From Proteobacteria bacterium UBA1847 (GTDB taxonomy: Bacteria > Pseudomonadota > Gammaproteobacteria > Steroidobacterales > Woeseiaceae), in NCBI GenBank assembly GCA_002338605.1, contig DDIP01000013.1, positions 1 through 5,137 on the forward strand: DNA of 5,137 bases, written 5' to 3'. The position numbers were made by a program, and so were the translations under genes. This document shows positions 1 through 5,137 of this stretch, piece after piece. The notes under the pieces were generated by a model that did no database searches, was not told where the DNA came from, and saw only the letters and a program-made list of their open reading frames with translations. The number at the start of each line of letters is the position of its first letter. Position 1 is the first letter of the stretch.

Positions 1-1243
1 GTCCGTCTCTCGCCTCATACGTAATGTATTGGACATCTGCGAGTTTATCCTGGTCGACAAGCGGCTGTTCGCTACCGACCAATAATAATGCAGCATCCTT
101 GTACAGGTAGTACGAGCCTGGATCCTTGGGTCCACGGTTTCGAATAATAAACGTATTGCCGTCGCGGGAACGAGACGGAACAGTGACGTAGTGAGAATTC
201 GGTATCAGTCCTTCGAGCTGATTAAACAATGCTCCTTCCGCATCATTAAAATATTCGAAATAAAATTTGTCCTTGAAATAACTTACAGCGGTTATGGTGT
301 CGGGCTCTTCCCAGGAATTACTGTGAAATCGAACACCGTATACGTCGACATCGTTGCGACGATAGATCAGTTCATCAAACGTTTTCGTCTTGGTATTAAA
401 GGACCATAGCCCTTGCTTGTCATGGCCGTTATGTGCGAGAACCAACACGTTTCCTGGAACCGACGGGTCCACGCCAAGAACAGTGTTACCGTGCCAAATA
501 CCCCAGTCGTTTTCATCGATGCGAAGAATTTCGCGCCAACTCTTTTCTCCAACATCACGGTAGTAAAAAATCGAATCCTGGGTTGAGCGTTCGAAGCCAC
601 GGCCGAAACGTGGATTACCGTCTTTGTCAAATGAAATTTGGGCTAAGTCAATACGCCCTCGAATCAGGAGTTTCTTGGTGCCTTTTCGCAAGTCCATCTC
701 ATAATATGCCCTCGGACGAAATGCCTCACGCAAACTGAGATCTTCTTCAGCACCTGGTTGCTCCGAAATGATAATTTTATTAGGTTTGTTGGGTAGTAAG
801 TTTTCTACGGCCGGCGACGCAGCATCGAAGTTATCGAATTTTTTGTTCTGAACATCAAGAATCGCTATTCGAAACTCGTAAACCCCCTGATTTTGTCCTT
901 CAATCTTGTCGCGTACTTTTTGACGCAACGTCAGAACAATAAACTCGTCACTCGCCCAATAGTACGAAAGAATTTCCATCGGGTCCGAATTCACAACAAA
1001 CGGTTCGCCGTCCAGTTTGTCGGCATCGTAAATGTGCAAAATCGGATTGCCGTCGCGGGTCAGAATCCTAAGCATCGCAAGCTTGTTACCGTTCGGGGAT
1101 ACGGTGACATTCGACATCACTTCACGGAGTGCAAAGTATTCAAGGGGATACGGCTGGTTTTGCTCGTCGGCAAAAACGGTACCTGAAAAAGCGATGCCGA
1201 GAAAGGAACCCAGTAATGCGGGGATAGCTGTAAATTTTGTCAT
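1..1243 (-). CDS. S9-family (prolyl oligopeptidase-like) exported peptidase, N-terminal part; runs off the left edge
   Basis: My translation from ATG 1243-1241 gives 414 codons with no stop. Residues 1-25 form a Sec signal peptide: Lys3, a hydrophobic core, then GTVFA|DEQ as the probable cleavage site, so the protein acts in the periplasm or outside the cell. The rest reads as the beta-propeller that precedes the hydrolase domain in S9 peptidases: repeated beta-rich blades such as NVTVSPNGNKLAML (45-58), FRIAILDVQNKKF (124-136) and GLWSFNTKTKTF (278-289). The visible part ends in QYITYEARDG (405-414); a 'Y.ARDG' segment typically marks the junction to the alpha/beta-hydrolase domain in this family. 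The catalytic Ser-Asp-His would lie beyond the window, so activity cannot be judged. A weak Shine-Dalgarno (GGGTAAG) precedes the start. The gene follows the receptor gene by 99 nt, with a terminator between. Exact subfamily (dipeptidyl, oligo- or acylaminoacyl-peptidase) is unresolved. Confidence 0.82.
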   Translation of the reverse strand, partial: MTKFTAIPALLGSFLGIAFSGTVFADEQNQPYPLEYFALREVMSNVTVSPNGNKLAMLRILTRDGNPILHIYDADKLDGEPFVVNSDPMEILSYYWASDEFIVLTLRQKVRDKIEGQNQGVYEFRIAILDVQNKKFDNFDAASPAVENLLPNKPNKIIISEQPGAEEDLSLREAFRPRAYYEMDLRKGTKKLLIRGRIDLAQISFDKDGNPRFGRGFERSTQDSIFYYRDVGEKSWREILRIDENDWGIWHGNTVLGVDPSVPGNVLVLAHNGHDKQGLWSFNTKTKTFDELIYRRNDVDVYGVRFHSNSWEEPDTITAVSYFKDKFYFEYFNDAEGALFNQLEGLIPNSHYVTVPSRSRDGNTFIIRNRGPKDPGSYYLYKDAALLLVGSEQPLVDQDKLADVQYITYEARDG

Positions 1244-1277
1244 TGATCTTACCCGTGTGGAAAGTTCGAATAAGCAG

Positions 1278-1315
1278 AAAAAACGCAGCCCGCGAGAATG
1301 ACTCCCGCGGGCTGC
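1278..1315 (-). terminator. Rho-independent terminator after the TonB-dependent receptor gene
   Basis: Read on the minus strand, a perfect 10-bp GC-rich stem (GCAGCCCGCG at 1285-1294 against CGCGGGCTGC at 1306-1315, 11-nt loop) is followed one base later by six T (1283-1278). It begins 27 nt after the receptor stop codon. It lies only 34 nt before the start codon of the downstream peptidase gene, so it should end or strongly attenuate receptor transcripts before that gene. Confidence 0.9.
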
Positions 1316-1342
1316 TAGTTTAACAAACGATTTGGAGAACTC

Positions 1343-4300
1343 TTACTCGAATCGAGCCTGTACGTTCAGGAACAGCGTACGACCGAACAGGTCATAGCCA
1401 GCACCCACAGGCGTATTATTGAACGAAGTAATATTGGTATTCGAATCAACCTGAGGGGGTGCCTCATCCAGCACGTTGCGAAGTCCAATGCCAAATGTCC
1501 ATGCATCGCCAAGATAATACAGCGACAAGTCGTGACGGAAATAGTTATCCGCATAGCTGATATCGCGACAATTTACGTCATCAAAACTTGGCCCCAGACA
1601 GGTATCACCGTTAGCTGAGTCCCAAATGTTATTGAACGCCTCCAGTGGTGGTGCAAAAACAGACGCCATGTAACGCGTCGCTACAGTCACACGATAGTCA
1701 CCGAATTCTGCTCTGAAAGTCGACATGCCTTCCCATTCCGGAGTTCCAAAGTCACCAACGTAATCAAATCTATCAACTGCGAAAGTATTTGGATTTACGA
1801 AACGTGTTTCGAGCTGAAACTTGCGGTTAAATGCCAAATCGGCGCCAATGTCCACCGCGCGGCCAAATAATTCCGTCGGCCAGTCAAACGCAATATTCAG
1901 GTCAACACCGCGTGTCTTCAAACTGTCTCGATTAAGAAAAATTTCATCCGCAAAATCCAGGTTGTTTGTAACCGGATCTCGGGTAAACGTATCGCACAGG
2001 ATGCTATCGCCCTCGATGTCGTTGTAACAGTCATTGATGCTGTATTGGTTGATCAGGCGAACGATTTCGTCGCGTACCTCAATTTGGTAATACGTTGCCG
2101 CAATCGACAGATCAAACTCGGTAAAGAATGGCTGTTCCCAGGTCAAGCCGGCAGTAAAAGAATCAGACTTTTCCTCTTCAAGGTTGAAGCTGCCAGTTTT
2201 AAATACTTCCTGTGAAAAGAACTGCGCACCGCCACCATGAGTTTCCGGATCTACACCGTCTGCTCGACAGTTGTCCAGCACCCACGGATCACGTTGATCC
2301 TGATTGGGGTCGTATCCAGTAATCGGATCGAATGCATCGCCGGCAGCACAGGGATCAAACGTTGAATTACGGAATCCTGACTGCCCCAGCATGAACAGTT
2401 CCTGCAGATTCGGCGCTCGATACGACGTACCAACCGTGCCTCGAATCAAAAGCGACTCTACAGGGCGCCATGCCAGCTTTCCTGAGTACGTCCACGCCCC
2501 TGAATAGAACTCGTCCTTCGTATAGCGCGTCGACATGTTTACCGTCAGCTCTTTGAATCCCGGGACGTCAACTAGCAAGGGCAGCTCCAACTCGGCGAAA
2601 AACTCTTTGGTGGACTTGTCGCCAACCGCTCCTTTGTCGGAAAAGTAACCCCAAAGCTCACCATTTGCCGCGACATCATTCGGTATTGAATCGATTTCGT
2701 CCTTCCGGTATTCGAGACCGAAGCCAGCAAGCACCGTACCTGCCGGCAGCTGGAACAAATCACCCGTCATGTAATAGGTTGCAATCGACTGCGTGTAGTC
2801 TGTCGTGAAAAGTCGATCAACCATCACATAATCACGTTCCGCCTGAGTTGCGAAGTCGTTGTCACGCGGGCTCAGTCCCTGATATAGCGAAGGTGCAAAC
2901 AGGTTGATTGGCACACAGCCGTCGTTGTTGCCGCAAATGACCGGAGACGTCGGGTCACCCGGGACGGAGAAACGTGAAGTATCGAGCGAGTACTGCAGAG
3001 TCGGCTCCGAGATTCCGCCGCGCCTTGACGTTCCACTGGACTCCGTTTGCTGGACTGCGAAATCAAACGACCAGTCTTCCAGCGACCCAGCCGTCAGGAA
3101 TGGCAGATCGCCTCTAAGGCCACCGACAACTCGAATCTGGTCAATTTCGACTTCATAAAAATCGCGTTCACCCGGGATCGTGAAATTGGCACCGATTGCC
3201 GTTGGGCCCAGCGGGCCGGAGTAAAAATCCAAACCGCTTGCGCGGTACTGCGCTGGGGTGCCGCCGTAAATCTGTGCGAAACCTGCTGCAAAAACCGGGT
3301 CATCAAGAAGGTTGTCGTAAGCCACACCACAATCCACACCATTGATGCCATTAGGATTACAGGGGTTCCACGGATTTGACCCAGGAACTAGCTGACTGGT
3401 ACCGCCGAACAAGCTGCCGCCGCTGAAGTTCTCAACCTCGGAACGGCTGTAGGACGCCTCGTAGTACGGTGTCAGATTTGCCTCACCGGAGAAGGTGTAC
3501 TCGCCATAACTCATAATATTCAGGCGACTGCGATCGGGATACAGATGGCCGTCCTGCTGCGAACCGTTAACGTTGTAGTCACCAAAATCGATATCCGGCA
3601 TCCCGTCCTGGTTCTGGTCGAGCGCGTAATCGAGAATGTTGGCCTCGGAAAGGTTCGGAATGCCGATATTGCTTGTGCCCGCTGTGTAGTACAGCGATCC
3701 GAGCATCGAACCACCCAGTTCCTGAACACCGTCGTACCATGCGCGCCTGGTAAAGCCTGTCACACGACAGGGGTCTATTCGCATGCCATACAAAACATTG
3801 TAGAACTGGCCATCATTGCGAACTGCACCATTCTCGTCCTCTTCCATGTGCACGTCACAACCCGCAGTCCATTCGCGATCATCGTAGGTAACCGCGTCGG
3901 CTTCCGTATATTCGGCACCAATTCCAAAGAATCCTCGATCCCCGTTGTGACCCCATGCCGCGCTCAAAGTATTACTGACACCTGCGCTGGTACCGCCACC
4001 GTTCGGCAGCGATGAATAGACTTCGAATTCAAGGCCGTCAAAATCCTTGCGCAGAATCACGTTCGCAACGCCGGCAATTGCATCCGAACCGTAAACCGCG
4101 GACGCACCATCAAGCAGGATCTCGTACTGCTGTACCAAAGCACTGGGAATCAGATTGAGGTCCGGTGATACCGGCGCGCCTTCCACGCCGGCCGGTGCCA
4201 GGCGGCGACCGTTGACCAGTACAAGCGTCCGGGTTCCGCCCAGCCCTCGCAGGTCCACGGTGCTTGTACCCGGACCATTATCGAGAACAAATCCTGTAAA

Positions 4301-4630
4301 AGTGAGGTCGACCTGTACACCGCTGGCTGCAGTCGATTCCTGCAAAATCACACTGGGATCAATAGCTCCAACCGCTCGCGACATTTGTCCGGTGATGATT
4401 TGAAGCGGCGCAATACTTGAATACGTATCCCGCTTCAAACGCGATCCAGTAACGACAACTTCTTCAACGGCCTTGTCGCTCTCTTCAATTGCATCGAACT
4501 CGTCAATGGAATCCTCATCACCGTCCTGTGCGTAAACCGCGGGCGCGGCTAGCAGACAGAAGCTGGCGAAGAGTGCTGCGATGGGACCGAGTACACGCGC
4601 GAGAACTGCGCGATTTTCGTCGACTCTCAT
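1343..4630 (-). CDS. TonB-dependent outer-membrane receptor
   Basis: A 1095-aa TonB-dependent transporter: a 22-strand outer-membrane barrel with an N-terminal plug, energised through TonB-ExbB-ExbD. Residues 1-34 are a Sec signal peptide (core LGPIAALFASFCLLAAPAVYA, cut before QDG). A very acidic linker (36-52) leads to the TonB box EEVVVTG (56-62). The plug covers about 70-195, with DLRGLGGTRTLVLVNGRRL (126-144) and DGASAVYGSDAIAGVANVI (174-192) as its signatures. The barrel follows and ends in LFGRTLFLNVQARFE, a typical terminal strand with an aromatic residue near the end. At this length it is a large member of the family, with long loops holding twelve cysteines and a D-x-N-x-D-G motif. 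I chose ATG 4630 over the in-frame ATG at 4648 because AAGGGG lies 6 nt before it and the upstream ATG has no ribosome site. Family assignment is firm. Substrate is unknown; the adjacent S9 peptidase suggests peptides. Confidence 0.96.
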   Translation of the reverse strand: MRVDENRAVLARVLGPIAALFASFCLLAAPAVYAQDGDEDSIDEFDAIEESDKAVEEVVVTGSRLKRDTYSSIAPLQIITGQMSRAVGAIDPSVILQESTAASGVQVDLTFTGFVLDNGPGTSTVDLRGLGGTRTLVLVNGRRLAPAGVEGAPVSPDLNLIPSALVQQYEILLDGASAVYGSDAIAGVANVILRKDFDGLEFEVYSSLPNGGGTSAGVSNTLSAAWGHNGDRGFFGIGAEYTEADAVTYDDREWTAGCDVHMEEDENGAVRNDGQFYNVLYGMRIDPCRVTGFTRRAWYDGVQELGGSMLGSLYYTAGTSNIGIPNLSEANILDYALDQNQDGMPDIDFGDYNVNGSQQDGHLYPDRSRLNIMSYGEYTFSGEANLTPYYEASYSRSEVENFSGGSLFGGTSQLVPGSNPWNPCNPNGINGVDCGVAYDNLLDDPVFAAGFAQIYGGTPAQYRASGLDFYSGPLGPTAIGANFTIPGERDFYEVEIDQIRVVGGLRGDLPFLTAGSLEDWSFDFAVQQTESSGTSRRGGISEPTLQYSLDTSRFSVPGDPTSPVICGNNDGCVPINLFAPSLYQGLSPRDNDFATQAERDYVMVDRLFTTDYTQSIATYYMTGDLFQLPAGTVLAGFGLEYRKDEIDSIPNDVAANGELWGYFSDKGAVGDKSTKEFFAELELPLLVDVPGFKELTVNMSTRYTKDEFYSGAWTYSGKLAWRPVESLLIRGTVGTSYRAPNLQELFMLGQSGFRNSTFDPCAAGDAFDPITGYDPNQDQRDPWVLDNCRADGVDPETHGGGAQFFSQEVFKTGSFNLEEEKSDSFTAGLTWEQPFFTEFDLSIAATYYQIEVRDEIVRLINQYSINDCYNDIEGDSILCDTFTRDPVTNNLDFADEIFLNRDSLKTRGVDLNIAFDWPTELFGRAVDIGADLAFNRKFQLETRFVNPNTFAVDRFDYVGDFGTPEWEGMSTFRAEFGDYRVTVATRYMASVFAPPLEAFNNIWDSANGDTCLGPSFDDVNCRDISYADNYFRHDLSLYYLGDAWTFGIGLRNVLDEAPPQVDSNTNITSFNNTPVGAGYDLFGRTLFLNVQARFE

Positions 4631-4636
4631 TTCATA

Positions 4637-4642
4637 CCCCTT
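4637..4642 (-). promoter_or_regulatory. Ribosome binding site deciding the receptor start
   Basis: AAGGGG on the minus strand, six bases before ATG 4630-4628. It lies inside the six-codon extension that would be read from the upstream in-frame ATG (4648-4646), and nothing like a Shine-Dalgarno precedes that earlier ATG. Starting at 4630 also places the Arg-rich n-region directly at the N terminus of the signal peptide (MRVDENRAVLAR). Confidence 0.7.
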
Positions 4643-4693
4643 ATGCATAATTTGAATTCGGCAAGCCTTTTTTGCGGCCCTTTTGCCGGGCTA

Positions 4694-4711
4694 TTGCGGA
4701 TAAAACGCAAC
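4694..4711. repeat. Dyad TTGCG-N7-CGCAA, copy 1 of an operator-like pair
   Basis: On the plus strand TTGCG (4694-4698) is followed by GATAAAA and then CGCAA (4706-4710) plus C. The 5-bp dyad resembles the one at 4793-4808, sharing TTGC, ATAAAA and GCAAC in the same order. It lies about 64 bases upstream of the receptor start. It could be a transcription-factor site or a small leader hairpin; no known regulator's consensus is recognised. Confidence 0.4.
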
Positions 4712-4792
4712 AGCCATGTTTGCGTATGATGCGAAATCACAACAGATAAGTAAATGGCTGAGGCCATTAAAGTTGGGTGCAGCTCTCAGCTT

Positions 4793-4808
4793 GTTGCATA
4801 AAAGCAAC
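4793..4808. repeat. Dyad GTTGC-N6-GCAAC, copy 2 of an operator-like pair
   Basis: GTTGC (4793-4797), ATAAAA (4798-4803), GCAAC (4804-4808): a perfect 5-bp dyad around the same ATAAAA core as the copy at 4694-4711. The two copies are about 100 bases apart centre to centre and in the same orientation. It is about 163 bases upstream of the receptor start. Function is inferred from symmetry and repetition only. Confidence 0.4.
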
Positions 4809-4838
4809 TAATTGATCAATGCACGTGAGGCCGACGGT

Positions 4839-4852
4839 TCGCGATATCGCGA
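4839..4852. repeat. Perfect 14-bp palindrome
   Basis: TCGCGATATCGCGA is identical on both strands. It sits at the border between the AT-richer receptor leader and the GC-rich segment upstream. It could be an operator half-site pair or form a small stem with an ATAT loop; it also adjoins the ACCCAACT arm (4852-4859) of a longer inverted repeat. No known regulator is recognised. Confidence 0.5.
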
Positions 4853-4860
4853 CCCAACTC

Positions 4861-5050
4861 TCAACGTGTGCGCCGGTCTGCCTCGTGTGGCCGGCCGGGA
4901 GCCTGGCTTTGATACCGTCGGGACGACGTCGAGCCGGCGGAATCAACCGGAAAATGTCCCCGCAGGATGCGGGCAGTTCAGCCGGTGCTGGCTGGTGAAT
5001 CGCGCTCCTTACGCGCGGGCCCGCCGGCTGTCGGGTGGCGAGGCGAATAC
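4861..5050. other. GC-rich, non-coding, structure-prone intergenic segment
   Basis: No convincing gene on either strand. Over 4861-5040 I count 125 G+C in 180 bases (about 69%), against about 43% in 4741-4800. It contains several self-complementary stretches: CCCGCA/TGCGGG around a 3-base loop (4959-4973), CGCGC/GCGCG stems near 5001-5017 and repeated GCCGGC/CCGG blocks. The only plus-strand reading frame (4819-4998) lacks a ribosome site and any recognisable sequence. It may be the 3' flank of the upstream gene, a structured leader or a small RNA; nothing decides between these. Confidence 0.4.
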
Positions 5051-5054
5051 ATTA

Positions 5055-5082
5055 CAGCCCGCAGGGAGACCCCTGCGGGCTG
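5055..5082 (-). terminator. Strong hairpin, probable terminator of the upstream (partial) gene
   Basis: A perfect 12-bp stem (CAGCCCGCAGGG at 5055-5066 against CCCTGCGGGCTG at 5071-5082) with a 4-base loop starts 25 bases after the TAA at 5110-5108. On the minus strand it is followed by TAATGTATT rather than a clean run of T, so it is a weaker match to an intrinsic terminator than the one at 1278-1315. Its arms share CAGCCCGC and GCGGGCTGC with that terminator. Confidence 0.65.
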
Positions 5083-5107
5083 CAAGTTCAGTCGATGCGT
5101 CCGGCGA

Positions 5108-5137
5108 TTATTTGAAGCTTGCCGCGACGTTCACGAA
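5108..5137 (-). CDS. C-terminal end of an upstream gene, probably a second TonB-dependent receptor
   Basis: Only nine codons and the stop TAA (5110-5108) are in the window, reading FVNVAASFK. A final strand of the form 'hVNVxxSF' with phenylalanine at or next to the end is the usual C terminus of TonB-dependent receptors, and it parallels LFLNVQARFE of the complete receptor downstream. A stem-loop 25 bases after the stop supports a gene end here. Another frame on the same strand is also open to a TGA at 5091-5089, so the call rests on this short match and the context. If right, two receptors lie in tandem. Confidence 0.5.
   Translation of the reverse strand, partial: FVNVAASFK

Larger units (their letters stand above)
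4631..4820 (-). promoter_or_regulatory. Upstream region/leader of the receptor gene (AT-richer half of the intergenic region)
   Basis: No gene is visible here. About 43-45% of bases are G+C in the two 60-base blocks I counted (4621-4680 and 4741-4800), clearly less than the segment further upstream. The promoter should lie in this stretch. The best -10-like hexamer on the minus strand is TTTAAT (4772-4767, five of six matches to TATAAT), but I see no matching -35 element 16-18 bases before it, so the promoter could depend on an activator or alternative sigma factor. The segment holds two related dyads (4694-4711, 4793-4808), a short hairpin (AATGGC/GCCATT, 4753-4768) and a TTATGCATAA palindrome (4641-4650) just before the start. 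The exact promoter is not assigned. Confidence 0.45.

Noticed and set aside
367..630. 87-codon minus-strand reading frame.
   Set aside because: It is out of frame with and fully inside the S9 peptidase gene, which reads continuously from 1243 to the window edge.
893..1301. Plus-strand reading frames near 893-1186 and 1032-1301.
   Set aside because: They are antisense to the peptidase propeller and signal peptide and cross the terminator; no family resemblance or ribosome site.
3545..4015. 156-codon plus-strand reading frame antisense to the receptor gene.
   Set aside because: It lies wholly inside a clear receptor coding sequence and has no recognisable family; it is the shadow of that gene's codon pattern.
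4631..4648. Start of the receptor at ATG 4648, adding six residues (MHKGYE).
   Set aside because: No Shine-Dalgarno precedes it, while AAGGGG is well placed for ATG 4630, which also gives a normal signal-peptide N terminus.
4774..4792. CTGAGAG...ACCC on the minus strand resembling part of a thiamine pyrophosphate riboswitch.
   Set aside because: The 5' GGGGTGC partner and the downstream GAACCTGAT-type segment are missing; the match is a few bases only.
4893..4908. B12-box-like stretch on the minus strand (AGCCAGGCTCCCGGCC), suggesting a cobalamin riboswitch upstream of the receptor.
   Set aside because: The central GAGACC-type part is not matched, and the other conserved cobalamin-aptamer segments (GGGAA...GGTG, CTGCCCCCGCAACTGT, CCACTG, GGGAAGG) are not found in the upstream sequence. 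A covariance-model search for the family would settle it.
4819..4998. 59-codon plus-strand reading frame starting MHVRPTVRDI.
   Set aside because: No ribosome site, no recognisable domain, Arg/Gly/Ala-rich composition expected from random GC-rich sequence, and opposite in direction to all neighbours.

Overview
The window comes from a Gram-negative bacterium. It encodes a large outer-membrane TonB-dependent receptor, an exported S9-type peptidase and the apparent end of a second receptor. The receptor's 'EEVVVTG' TonB box and its plug signature (LRGLGGTRTLVLVNGRRL) are of the kind common in marine Gammaproteobacteria that carry many receptor paralogues (Woeseiaceae- or Alteromonadales-like). 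That placement is recalled family knowledge, not a search result. All three genes lie on the minus strand, so the biological reading direction is right to left.

Layout in reading order: (1) At 5108-5137, the last nine codons and stop of an upstream gene end in FVNVAASFK, a typical terminal beta-strand of a TonB-dependent receptor. (2) A strong 12-bp hairpin at 5055-5082 lies about 25 nt after that stop. (3) A 477-nt intergenic region (4631-5107) splits into a GC-rich, structure-prone part (about 4861-5050, about 69% G+C over 4861-5040) and an AT-richer part next to the receptor start (about 4631-4820). The AT-richer part holds two related TTGC...ATAAAA...GCAAC dyads and several short stems. 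(4) The receptor gene (1343-4630, 1095 aa) is complete. (5) A textbook Rho-independent terminator sits at 1278-1315. (6) The 5' three-quarters or so of an exported S9-family peptidase gene (1-1243) runs off the left edge, stopping exactly where the alpha/beta-hydrolase catalytic domain should begin.

The likely shared theme is peptide scavenging: a secreted or periplasmic S9 peptidase beside one or two receptors that could import peptides or another large substrate. This is inferred from adjacency and family habits; nothing in the sequence fixes the substrate. I see no mobile element, CRISPR array, tRNA or rRNA. The less routine observations are six closely spaced cysteine pairs in the receptor barrel, a calcium-loop-like D-x-N-x-D-G-x-x-D motif in a predicted loop, the terminator between receptor and peptidase genes, and the unusual intergenic region.
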